A stretch of 64,000 bases of DNA from Lachnospiraceae bacterium (GTDB lineage: Bacteria; Bacillota; Clostridia; Lachnospirales; Lachnospiraceae). The position numbers were made by a program, and so were the translations under genes. This document shows positions 51,978 through 61,300 of the stretch, piece after piece (positions within the stretch are counted from its first letter, which is position 1; every line of letters begins with the position of its first letter). The notes under the pieces were generated by a model. It saw only the letters and a list, made by a program, of their open reading frames with translations, ran no database searches and was not told where the DNA came from. Location: contig CP107199.1 of NCBI GenBank assembly GCA_025758065.1, positions 1,299,501-1,363,500 of the forward strand, written 5' to 3'.

Positions 51978-53048
51978 TTAGCTCCTTTCGTCAGTGGTGT
52001 GAAGCAGGGCATTGACGCCGTAATACAGCGCTTTCTTTTCTACAGGCCCCATATCGTCATTCTGGAGTGCCTGGATAAAGAAGCCGATCATATCACTGGA
52101 ATGTTCTGCAAACAGGGCAGAAAAATCATAATCCGGTTCTGTATCGTCAATGACTTCTGCAATGCGGTAGAACGTTTGCAGGGAGGACAAGTCAAATTCA
52201 ATATCCGGATCACGCATGCCTTTGATGCGGAAGCGGTAGATGTTGTTTGTGCCACGCTTTTTGATCTCTGCTTCGATCCGGTCTGCCAGTTCACCGTTTG
52301 TTGTTTCCTTTGATACGTTCACGGCTAATGGCATGTACTGGAGAGAGGCGGCAGGAACAAACTCCAGATGGGTCAGTTTTCTGGTCACAGGATGGATCTC
52401 ACCGGTAAAATATCCGTGGATGCCGGTTTCTGTCAGGTCTAAAGGTTCAGGTGAACCGCAGTAAGCCATCTTATCCTCAGCGATCAACTGAGGTTTGTGG
52501 ATATGTCCCAGTGCAATGTAAGAAAATGGGGATAACTCCAGGCTATTAAAGTTTAATGGAAGGTGGGAAGCATCACCGCCGTGTGCCATAAGAATCTGGA
52601 TGCGGTTGTTTAAAGGAACCTGAATGTCTTCTAACAGTGGTTTTTTGATCTCAGTGGTGTGGTAGCTGAAGCCGTAAACTTCAGTATTGATATCCTCAAA
52701 ATAGACGGATCTTAAAGTGGGCTCCATGAGAAATGTAACGTTTGGACTCCACGCAAAGCTTAAAAGGGCAGAATTATCCCGTATGCGGTCATGATTCCCG
52801 GCAATGAGAATGACTTTTACATTGGGAATGGTGGTAAACAGATAGTTGACTTCTTTTAAGTCCCGTACCAGTGGCTGGCGATGGAACAGATCACCGCTGA
52901 TGAACAGACAGTCCGCCTGCATTTTCCCAGCCTGGGCAATGATCTTCTTAAAGGTATCTTTGATCGCCTGGGCCCGTTCACTTCCCCAGGGCTTATCTGC
53001 ATCGGGAGTCATTCCCCAGTGGATGTCGCCTGTATGGATAAATTTCAT
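51978..53048 (-). CDS. YhaO/SbcD-like metallophosphoesterase (DNA exonuclease)
   Basis: A 356-residue Mre11/SbcD-type nuclease. The five metal motifs are seen in order: TGDIHWG, SGDLFHRQP, AGNHDRI, MAHGGD and GHIHKP. It should form a complex with the ATPase gene directly downstream. AGGAGG lies 5 nt before the ATG. A full-length family B element lies just upstream, at 53070-53231, between it and the asnS terminator. Confidence 0.9.
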   Translation of the reverse strand: MKFIHTGDIHWGMTPDADKPWGSERAQAIKDTFKKIIAQAGKMQADCLFISGDLFHRQPLVRDLKEVNYLFTTIPNVKVILIAGNHDRIRDNSALLSFAWSPNVTFLMEPTLRSVYFEDINTEVYGFSYHTTEIKKPLLEDIQVPLNNRIQILMAHGGDASHLPLNFNSLELSPFSYIALGHIHKPQLIAEDKMAYCGSPEPLDLTETGIHGYFTGEIHPVTRKLTHLEFVPAASLQYMPLAVNVSKETTNGELADRIEAEIKKRGTNNIYRFRIKGMRDPDIEFDLSSLQTFYRIAEVIDDTEPDYDFSALFAEHSSDMIGFFIQALQNDDMGPVEKKALYYGVNALLHTTDERS

Positions 53049-53069
53049 GGAATCCTCCTTTGGAATTTC

Positions 53070-53231
53070 ATGTACTCTCGGAGTCTTTCCTGCACTTGCC
53101 TTTGCGGCTGATTTTCCGCCAGCTGCACCCGAATTTCAGAGGCGGACGCAACGCCAACCCTCAGAAATTTGGGCACAACTGACAAAAAATCTTCTCACAA
53201 AATCAAGTACAAAAAGATTCCGAGAGTACAT
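53070..53231. mobile_element. Family B element, full-length reference copy (162 bp)
   Basis: The left end TGTACTCTCGGAGTCTTTCC and the right end (reverse complement TGTACTCTCGGAATCTTTTT) are inverted over about 30 bp. The interior contains CGGCTGATTTTCCGCC and the shared CAGAAATTTGGGCACAACTG block. No coding frame is present. Other copies are partial, internally deleted or palindromic. Confidence 0.75.
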
Positions 53232-53235
53232 ATTC

Positions 53236-53273
53236 TAAAAACGGCGCAAAACAAAAAAATATGTTTTGCGCCG
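53236..53273 (-). terminator. Terminator after asnS
   Basis: On the - strand CGGCGCAAAACA / TGTTTTGCGCCG followed by TTTTTAG. The asnS stop is 180 nt upstream, with a structured repeat in between. Confidence 0.75.
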
Positions 53274-53280
53274 GAGAGTG

Positions 53281-53456
53281 CTAGTAAGCCAACGAATTGC
53301 TACGCAGCTGCGCTGCTCCCGCAATTCTAAAAACATTCAGAATCCGCAGATTTGCAATGCAAATCGCTTCTTCTTCATGTTTTTGGCGGAAACCAAAGTC
53401 AGATGCCTTATCGTGCAAGCACGAACAGCACCTGCACTTTTGTTCCCTTGGCTTAC
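53281..53456. repeat. Family A-like structured repeat, diverged
   Basis: Outer stem GTAAGCCAA / TTGGCTTAC encloses a hairpin GAATTGCTACGCAGC / GCTGCTCCCGCAATTC and then CATTCAGAATCCGC, matching in order the family A plan (GATTGC...GCAATC, CATTCGCAATCCGC). It overlaps the asnS stop codon, as copy 1 overlaps the HNH stop codon. Confidence 0.6.
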
Positions 53457-54844
53457 AGTTCGCAGTTATTAACAGTTCTTGGGAATGGGATAACGTCGCG
53501 GATGTTGGACATACCGGTCAGATACATTACGCAGCGCTCAAAGCCAAGTCCGAAGCCTGCATGGCGGGTAGAACCGTATTTACGAAGATCCAGGTAGAAT
53601 CCGTAATCCTCTTTCTTAAGTCCCAGCTCATCCATTCTTGCAACCAGCTTGTCATAGTCATCTTCACGCTGGCTTCCGCCGATGATCTCGCCGATTCCAG
53701 GAACCAGACAGTCTACAGCAGCAACAGTCTTGCCGTCTGGGTTCATCTTCATGTAGAATGCCTTGATCTCCTTTGGATAATCGGTAACGAATACAGGTTT
53801 CTTGAAGATCTCTTCAGTCAGGTAACGCTCATGCTCAGTCTGCAGGTCGCAGCCCCAGGATACCTTGTAGTCAAATTTGTCATTGTGCTTCATTAACAGA
53901 TCAACAGCCTCAGTATAGGTGATGCGTCCGAATTCAGAGTTGAGAACGTTGTTTAAACGGTCTAACAGACCTTTGTCTACGAAGTTATTGAAGAAGTTCA
54001 TTTCTTCCGGAGCATGCTCTAAAACGTACTTGATCACATATTTTAACATGCCTTCTGCAACACGCATATTATCATCCAGGTCAGCGAAAGCCATTTCCGG
54101 CTCGATCATCCAGAATTCAGCAGCATGACGGGTGGTGTTGGAGTTCTCTGCGCGGAAGGTAGGTCCGAAGGTATAGATATTGCGGAATGCCATAGCGTAG
54201 GTTTCACCATTTAACTGGCCGCTTACAGTCAGGTTGGTTGGCTTTCCGAAGAAATCCTGCTTGTAATCAATGGTGCCGTCCTCATTTTTAGGTACGTTGT
54301 TTAAGTCTAAAGTAGTAACCTGGAACATTTCTCCTGCACCTTCGCAGTCACTTCCGGTGATCAATGGAGTGTGGACATAAACAAAGTCCTTTTCCTGGAA
54401 ATACTGATGGATAGCATATGCGATCAAAGAACGCACACGGAATACTGCCTGAAAAGTGTTGGTCCTTGGACGTAAATGTGAGATGGTGCGCAGATATTCA
54501 AATGAGTGACGCTTTTTCTGCAGTGGGTAATCAGGTGCAGATGCACCTTCAACAGTAACCTCAGTAGCCTGGATCTCAAAAGGCTGTTTTGCCTGTGGAG
54601 TAGCAACTAAAGTACCTTTAACAATAATGGCAGTTCCAACACCTAATTTGGAAACCTGTGCGAAGTTTTCCAGAGTGTCATGGTAAACAGCCTGAAGGGT
54701 CTCAAAATAAGTTCCGTCACTGATAACGATGAAACCGAATGCTTTAGAATCGCGAAGGCTGCGGATCCATCCGCCAACGGTAATTTCCTTGTCCAGGAAC
54801 TTTTCCGGATTTTTATAAAGTTCTCTTACTGTAACTAAATCCAT
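53453..54844 (-). CDS. asnS: Asparaginyl-tRNA synthetase
   Basis: A complete 463-residue class IIb synthetase. An N-terminal OB-fold anticodon domain (about 1-105) is followed by the catalytic core with motif 2 FRAENSNTTRHAAEFWMIEPE and motif 3 GFGLGFERCVMYLTGMSNIR. RPRTNTFQAVFRVRS is the class IIb hallmark. No T-box leader was found upstream; the 5' gap contains only an AGGAGATATTAC ribosome site (as read on the - strand) and an AT-rich stretch. Confidence 0.97.
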   Translation of the reverse strand: MDLVTVRELYKNPEKFLDKEITVGGWIRSLRDSKAFGFIVISDGTYFETLQAVYHDTLENFAQVSKLGVGTAIIVKGTLVATPQAKQPFEIQATEVTVEGASAPDYPLQKKRHSFEYLRTISHLRPRTNTFQAVFRVRSLIAYAIHQYFQEKDFVYVHTPLITGSDCEGAGEMFQVTTLDLNNVPKNEDGTIDYKQDFFGKPTNLTVSGQLNGETYAMAFRNIYTFGPTFRAENSNTTRHAAEFWMIEPEMAFADLDDNMRVAEGMLKYVIKYVLEHAPEEMNFFNNFVDKGLLDRLNNVLNSEFGRITYTEAVDLLMKHNDKFDYKVSWGCDLQTEHERYLTEEIFKKPVFVTDYPKEIKAFYMKMNPDGKTVAAVDCLVPGIGEIIGGSQREDDYDKLVARMDELGLKKEDYGFYLDLRKYGSTRHAGFGLGFERCVMYLTGMSNIRDVIPFPRTVNNCEL

Positions 54845-55229
54845 GATGAGTAATATCTCCTTTTCTCCAATACAAAATTTCTAAAAGCAAAATTGCAATA
54901 TTATTAGGTATTATAAGGTATTTCACGTAATGTTTCAAGGTTTTCATGCGTTTCTGCGGGGTTTCTTAGGCTATTTGTGTGCATTTCTAGGCAAGAAAAG
55001 AGCAGTCTCACCTATCAACGCACTTGGTTGATGGCAGGGGACATATAGTGCCCGGAGGATTTTTAGGGCACAACATCTTGGGAAAAGTGTAAAATATAAA
55101 ACATGATATCGAAAAATGTCGGAAAACTGCATAAAAAACACAAAATATATTTAAATATTTGTGTACTATTTATAAAGTTTGTGGTATAATTATGTTTACC
55201 AAAATTATATAACAGCAAGAGGTGATAAC
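54845..55229. other. Divergent intergenic region of asnS and glgC
   Basis: No gene is seen. A -10 TATAAT at 55185-55190 with GTGGTATAAT context serves glgC; its -35 is poor. GCAGTCTCACC...GGCAGGGGACATATAGTGCCC contains a possible hairpin near 55030-55065, with no recognised regulator site. Confidence 0.5.
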
Positions 55230-56504
55230 GTGATTAAAAAAGAAATGATTGCCATGCTTTTAGCTGGCGGACAGGGAAGCCGTCTTGGCGTTCTTACACA
55301 GAAAGTAGCCAAGCCGGCGGTATCTTTTGGGGGGAAGTACCGAATCATTGATTTTCCGCTGAGTAACTGTATCAACTCAGGTGTTGACACCGTTGGTGTC
55401 CTGACACAGTACCAGCCTTTACGTTTAAATTCACATATCGGAATTGGTATTCCGTGGGATTTGGACAGAAATGTTGGTGGCGTGACGATCTTACCTCCAT
55501 ACGAAAGAAGCAAAGGAAGTGACTGGTATACCGGTACTGCCAATGCGATTTTTCAGAACCTGGAGTATATGGAAGCATATAATCCAGAGTATGTGCTCAT
55601 CCTTTCCGGTGACCACATTTACAAAATGGACTACGAAGTGATGCTTGATTATCACAAAGCAAACAATGCGGATATCACCATTGCTGCTATGCCGGTACCG
55701 ATTGAAGAAGCAAGCCGTTTCGGTATCCTGATCACAGACGAGCACAACCGTATTACAGAGTTTGAGGAAAAACCAGCTGTTCCAAGAAGCAACTTAGCTT
55801 CCATGGGTATTTACATCTTCAGCTGGCCGGTTCTTAAGGAAGCCCTGATCAAGATGAAGGACGAGCCTGGATGTGACTTTGGAAAACATATCATTCCATA
55901 CTGCCACGCAAAGGGCGAGAGGATCTTTGCGTATGAGTACAATGGTTACTGGAAGGACGTAGGTACTCTTGGTTCCTATTGGGAAGCAAATATGGAGCTG
56001 ATCGATATTATCCCTGAGTTCAACCTGTATGAAGAATACTGGAAGATCTATACTAAGAGTGATGTGATCCCGCCTCAGTACATAGCTTCCGAAGCCCATG
56101 TTGAGAGAAGTATCATTGGAGAAGGAACTGAAATTTATGGTGAGGTTATCAACTCTGTTATCGGCGCAGGCGTTACCATTGCAAAGGGTGCTGTAGTTAA
56201 GGATTCCATTGTTATGCAGGGAAGCGTCATTGGAGCAAGTACGTCTGTTGAAAAGGCCATTATCGCAGAAAATGTAAAAGTTGGTTCTGATGTTCAGATC
56301 GGTGTTGGCGAATACGCACCAAGTACATATGACCAGAAGGTATATCAGTTTGACCTGGCCACCATTGGTGAGAACTCCATTATCCCGGACGGCGTAAAGG
56401 TCGGAAAGAATACCGCTATAGCAGGCGAGACCACCGTAGGCGACTATCCTGATGGATTACTGGCAAGCGGAAATTACATTATAAAGGCAGGTGGCGTGAA
56501 ATGA
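55230..56504 (+). CDS. glgC: Glucose-1-phosphate adenylyltransferase
   Basis: A 424-residue ADP-glucose pyrophosphorylase, first step of glycogen synthesis. MLLAGGQGSRLGVLTQKVAK is the nucleotide-binding loop, PLSNCINSGVDTVGVLTQY and VLILSGDHIYKMDY are catalytic, and EFEEKP plus KDVGTLGSYWEAN follow. A left-handed beta helix ends the protein. GTG 55230 has AGAGGTG upstream and gives the normal family length; an in-frame ATG at 55179 is unlikely. Confidence 0.96.
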   Translation: MIKKEMIAMLLAGGQGSRLGVLTQKVAKPAVSFGGKYRIIDFPLSNCINSGVDTVGVLTQYQPLRLNSHIGIGIPWDLDRNVGGVTILPPYERSKGSDWYTGTANAIFQNLEYMEAYNPEYVLILSGDHIYKMDYEVMLDYHKANNADITIAAMPVPIEEASRFGILITDEHNRITEFEEKPAVPRSNLASMGIYIFSWPVLKEALIKMKDEPGCDFGKHIIPYCHAKGERIFAYEYNGYWKDVGTLGSYWEANMELIDIIPEFNLYEEYWKIYTKSDVIPPQYIASEAHVERSIIGEGTEIYGEVINSVIGAGVTIAKGAVVKDSIVMQGSVIGASTSVEKAIIAENVKVGSDVQIGVGEYAPSTYDQKVYQFDLATIGENSIIPDGVKVGKNTAIAGETTVGDYPDGLLASGNYIIKAGGVK

Positions 56505-57622
56505 GAGCGATCGGTATCGTATTAGCAGGTGGTAACAGCAAGAGGATGCGGGAACTGTCCAGTAAAAGAGCAGTGGCTGCTATGCCGGTTGCAGGAAGCT
56601 ACCGCAGTATTGACTTTGCATTAAGCAATATGACAAACTCCCACATTCAGAATGTGGCTGTATTTACACAGTATAACTCCAGATCCTTAAACCTTCATCT
56701 GAGTTCCTCCAAGTGGTGGGATTTCGGACGTAAGCAGGGCGGGCTGTATGTATTTACACCATCCATTACTCCTGAAAACGGAGACTGGTACCGTGGTACA
56801 GCAGATGCTCTCTATCAGAACCTGACTTTCTTAAAGAACAGCCATGAACCATATGTAGTTATCACCTCTGGTGACGGCGTCTATAAGCTTGATTACAACA
56901 AGGTTCTGGAATACCATATTGAGAAGAAAGCAGATATCACTGTTGTCTGCAAGGATATGGAAGAGGGAACAGATGTTACCCGCTTTGGATGCGTTAAGTT
57001 AAATGATGACGGACGCATTACTGATTTTGAAGAAAAGCCTATGGCCTCTGATGCTACCACCATTTCCTGTGGTATCTATGTCATCCGCAGAAGACAGCTG
57101 ATCGAACTGCTGGAGCGCTGCGCGGCAGAAGACAGATACGACCTGGTAAATGATATCCTGGTACGTTACAAGAACTTAAAGAGGGTCTATGCTTATAAGT
57201 TAGAAAGCTACTGGAGCAATATCTCTACTGTTGATTCCTACTATAAGACCAACATGGATTTCTTAAAGCCGGAAGTGAGGGATTATTTCTTCAAACAGTA
57301 TCCGGATGTTTATACGAAGATCGATGATCTTCCGCCAGCAAAATACAATCCAGGCGCTGTTGTAAGGAACAGTCTTGTATCCAGTGGCTGTATTTTAAAT
57401 GGTACGGTAGAGAATTCCATTCTCTTTAAGAAAGCATACGTAGGAAATAATTGTATCATTAAAAACTCTATCATTTTAAATGACGTTTATATTGGTGATA
57501 ATACAGTGATCGAAAACTGTATTGTTGAAAGCCGGGATACCATCCGTGCTAATACAACTTATATTGGAACACCTGAGAACATTAAGATCGTCATTGAGAA
57601 GAACGAACGTTATACATTGTAA
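56501..57622 (+). CDS. glgD: Glucose-1-phosphate adenylyltransferase regulatory subunit
   Basis: A 373-residue GlgC paralogue that overlaps glgC by 4 nt (ATGA). It has IVLAGGNSKRMRELSSKRAV and YVVITSGDGVYKLDYNKVLE, where the catalytic Asp-His context of GlgC (SGDHIYKMDY) is changed to SGDGVYKLDY. In Firmicutes GlgD has little activity alone and raises the activity of GlgC in a heterotetramer. No other glg genes are within the window. Confidence 0.93.
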   Translation: MRAIGIVLAGGNSKRMRELSSKRAVAAMPVAGSYRSIDFALSNMTNSHIQNVAVFTQYNSRSLNLHLSSSKWWDFGRKQGGLYVFTPSITPENGDWYRGTADALYQNLTFLKNSHEPYVVITSGDGVYKLDYNKVLEYHIEKKADITVVCKDMEEGTDVTRFGCVKLNDDGRITDFEEKPMASDATTISCGIYVIRRRQLIELLERCAAEDRYDLVNDILVRYKNLKRVYAYKLESYWSNISTVDSYYKTNMDFLKPEVRDYFFKQYPDVYTKIDDLPPAKYNPGAVVRNSLVSSGCILNGTVENSILFKKAYVGNNCIIKNSIILNDVYIGDNTVIENCIVESRDTIRANTTYIGTPENIKIVIEKNERYTL

Positions 57623-57713
57623 AAGTTACAACATAGTGCGGCCCGTTCTTCTGATTCCTGCAGAAGGGGTGCAGCACGGGGGCTGACGGAAGAAACGGAA
57701 GGAGTATTGAAAC

Positions 57714-57995
57714 ATGCAGGTAACAGATGTGAGAGTAAGAAGGGTGGAGAAAGAGGGGAAGATGAAAGCAATTGTCTCCATTACCTTAGATAATGAGTTC
57801 GTGATCCACGATATCAAAGTCATTGAAGGTGAGAAGGGACTGTTCATTGCTATGCCCAGCCGAAAGGCAGCAGATGGTGAATACCGTGATATTGCCCATC
57901 CGATCAATTCCGGTACAAGGGAAATGATACAGACGATCATTCTGGATAAGTACGAAAGTACATTATTGGAAAACGAAGAAGAAGCGCTTGCATAA
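57714..57995 (+). CDS. spoVG: Septation/sporulation regulator SpoVG
   Basis: A 93-residue protein with the conserved start MQVTDVRVRRVEKEGKMKAI and the motif GLFIAMPSRKAADGEYRDIAHP. SpoVG is a small nucleic-acid-binding protein that affects asymmetric septation and many virulence or metabolic genes in Firmicutes. GGAGT lies 9 nt before the ATG. A strong terminator follows at 58022. Its presence supports a Firmicutes host but does not prove sporulation. Confidence 0.97.
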   Translation: MQVTDVRVRRVEKEGKMKAIVSITLDNEFVIHDIKVIEGEKGLFIAMPSRKAADGEYRDIAHPINSGTREMIQTIILDKYESTLLENEEEALA

Positions 57996-58021
57996 GGAAG
58001 CGATAAATAAGCTACAGTAAG

Positions 58022-58076
58022 ATACCCTGGACCAGCAAACATGGCAGAAGCCATGACTGGTCCGGGGTATTTTTAT
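58022..58076 (+). terminator. Terminator after spoVG
   Basis: ATACCCTGGACCAG / CTGGTCCGGGGTAT around an inner CATGGC/GCCATG hairpin, then TTTTT. Confidence 0.9.
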
Positions 58077-58086
58077 GCCGCTATAA

Positions 58087-58250
58087 ATGAAAGTCAGTTG
58101 TTACGTGCCTTCGGCACTTTCACAATTGCCGCCCACATTCGTAATCCGGGCTATCGTCCTGCTTACTCATGCAGGCTTAATTGCCAAATGTCTATACGTC
58201 CGTGCGTGTAGGCACGCAGTCCGCATAGCCGCTGGGCAACATTTTCACGA
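58087..58250 (+). repeat. Family A-like structured repeat, diverged copy
   Basis: ATGAAAGTCAGTTGTTACGT, GCCTTCGGCAC, CACAATTG, CATTCGTAATCCGGGCTATC and CTTACTCATGCAGGCTT fall in the same order as ATGAAAG, ATTGC-hairpin-GCAAT, CATTCGCAATCCGCGCTATC and CTTGCTCATACCGGCTT in copy 1. The stem sequences differ but still pair. Confidence 0.65.
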
Positions 58251-58394
58251 CAAATACTTTGAAATTCAAAATAATAGCATTGCATGTGGGAATCTACTGT
58301 GCTATAGTTAGGGCATAAATGTATACTAATAGACATTAATAAACAATGTGTATAGAAACTTCTAATAGCAGGTTTAGTTATAAGGAGAAAAGCC

Positions 58395-61300
58395 ATGATT
58401 TCATACGAGAATACAAAGACAGTACAAGACCTGGTCTGGAATACGGGAAGAGAGTATGCCGGACGGGTATTTTTGCGTTATGAGGAAAATGACGTAGTAT
58501 ATGAAGTGACCTACGGTGAATTTGCGGATCAGTGCCATGCTGTAGCCGCCTGGCTGCGGGAGCAGGACGCAGCAGCAGGCCATAAGGTGAGAGTGGGATT
58601 AATAGGAAGCAGCAGCCACCATTATCTGGTATTTCTGTTAGGTGTAATGGCCAGCGGAAATGTAGTAGTTCCTCTGGATGTACAGTTGAATGAGGAGACC
58701 TTTGCTGATAATGTAAAACGCTCTGATCTGGATATTTTATTTTATGACTGGGATCACTATGGTCTGGTGGAAGCAGTAAAAGAGAAATGCCCCCGCCTTC
58801 GTGCCTGCATTTCTTTACAGCACGGAAAACATGTGCCGTGCTCAGACCAGATCTTAAAAGGATATACAGGGATCAGCGTGGATCCGGTGGTTTCCGAGGA
58901 AGACTGTGCTATGGTGCTGTTTACATCAGGAACAACAGGCAGAGGAAAGGGAGTTATGCTTTCTAACCGAAACCTGATGGATAATAGTTTCTGTACTACA
59001 GATAAGGATCATCCGGAAAAGGAAGTTTACCTGAATATTCTTCCGATCCACCATGTATTCTGTATTAATGGTGATGTATTTACGGTAATGCGTTATGGAA
59101 GTATTTTGTGCCTGAACCGGGATATGGCCCGTCTGGCTGCTCATATCCAGCTGTTCCAGCCTACTGTGATCCGCATGGTGCCTATGGTGGCAAAGGCTCT
59201 TTACAATAAGATCGCTATTCTTTCCAGACAGGACACAGGCCGGTCTATAAATTCCATTAAACAGGAGGTGTTGGGAAAACGCCTGCACAAGATCATCAGC
59301 GGTGGCGGTTATCTGGCACCGGAGCTGGCTGCTGATTTTAACCGTCTGGGTATTTCTATTGCCCAGGGATATGGCATGTCGGAGTGTTCCCCAAAGATCT
59401 CATCCCCGGATTGGAGCAGACCGGATAAGGTGGCATCTGTAGGAAAGATCGTGGACCGGTGCCAGGTGCGTATTGTGGACGGTGAGATCCAGGTAAAAAG
59501 TCCCTCAGTGATGATGGGATATTATAAGGAGCCGGACAAGACAGCAGAGGCGATCACAGAGGACGGCTGGCTTTGTACAGGTGACTTAGGCTATGTAGAT
59601 GAAGAGAATTTCCTGTATCTTACTGGCAGAAAGAAGAATCTGATCATTTTAAGCAATGGTGAAAATGTAGCTCCAGAGCAGATAGAGAACCTGTTTGTGG
59701 ACGACCGCCTGATCGAGGATATTCTGGTGTATGGGGAAGATGATATGATCGCAGCAGAGATCTATCCAAACTTTAAGTACGCAGATGCTGCCGGTATCGA
59801 CCATATTGAGGAGACAGTGGCACAGATCATTAAAAAGCACAATGAAGGACTTCCTTCTTATAAAAAGATCGCCCGTTTCCACCTGCGGGATATCCCTTTT
59901 GCCAAGACTTCATCTAAAAAGATCATCCGCAGCCAGTATTTCAGCCAAAAGAAACAGGAGGCAGAGGAGCAGGTCAATGTACATAAACCGGAAAATGATA
60001 TCCAGCAGAAGATTTATGATGCAGTATCTGCTGTGTTAGGACACAGTCGTTTTGGTATTGATACAGAGTTTTACAGTGCGGGGCTGGATTCGTTAGGAAG
60101 CGTGCTGCTCCTTACAGACCTGTATGAAAAGCTGCAGCTTTCTATGACCTTAAATGATCTGCTAGAACATGCTTCTGTTTTGAAGCTGGAAGCTCTTTAT
60201 AAAGAGCGGGCTGCTGAAGAAAAGAAGGGGTTTGAAGTCCGGGATATTTACCCACTGACCAACCTGCAGCTGTATTTTGCCTATGTAATGCGTGGAAATA
60301 CTACAGCTAATCTGCCATTTTTATTTAAACTGGATCCACATGTAAATGTGTATCTCTTAAAAACAGCAGTAGAAAGAATGTTTGATGTACATCCGGAGTT
60401 GAAATGTGTGATCCAGCTTCATGAAGGCGCATACAAAAACTTTAGAAATGATGAGAAAAAGGTGGATGTTCCTCTGATCACCTTAAGTGATGACCAATGG
60501 GAAGAGACAAGAAAGGGGTTGTTACGTCCCTATATGTATACAGAAAATGAGCCTCTTTACCATACGGGCATCTATATGACAGAGTCTGCTAACTACCTGT
60601 TCCTGGATATTGCCCATATTATGGGAGACGGCATGACCATGAATGTATTGTTTGAAGATATTAATGCTATTTATGCCGGAAAGCAGGTAGAAAAAGAGAA
60701 ATATACATTTTATGAATATATTCTGGATGAAAAAGAACGGGATGCCAGAGGTCTCAGGCAGAAAAATGAAGCTTATTTTGCAGACCTGATGAAGGGCTTT
60801 AAGATCCGCAAGAGTATTCTTGCAAGAAGTGACTGCCATGATCTGGAACAGGGAGAAGACGGCGTTTTAAAGGAGCATTTTAAGGGAATCAACAGGGGCA
60901 GATTGCTGGCATTCTGCCGCAGAAATGGTATTTCTGAAAATGTAGTGTTCTTAACTGCTTTTAATTACTCCATTGGTCTGTTCAGCAATGAAAAAGATAC
61001 TGTAAGCACCAGTATCCACAGTGGAAGAACGGACAGCAGATGGAATCGTCTGGCGGGACCATTATTCCTTACCTACTATTTCCGCTGCACCCGGAAAGCG
61101 GATGAAAGCGTAAAAGAGCTGCTTCAGACCTCCGGAAAGCAGATCATGAAGACCATGGGCTGTTATATTTCCAATCTTCATGCAGATGAGATGTTCTTCC
61201 AGTACCAGGGGGATATTTTAAACATCAATAAGATTGGCGGCTGGCCGGTTAAACGCGAAAAAATACAGTTAGATGCACTTCCATTCCATTTGCAGGTTAT

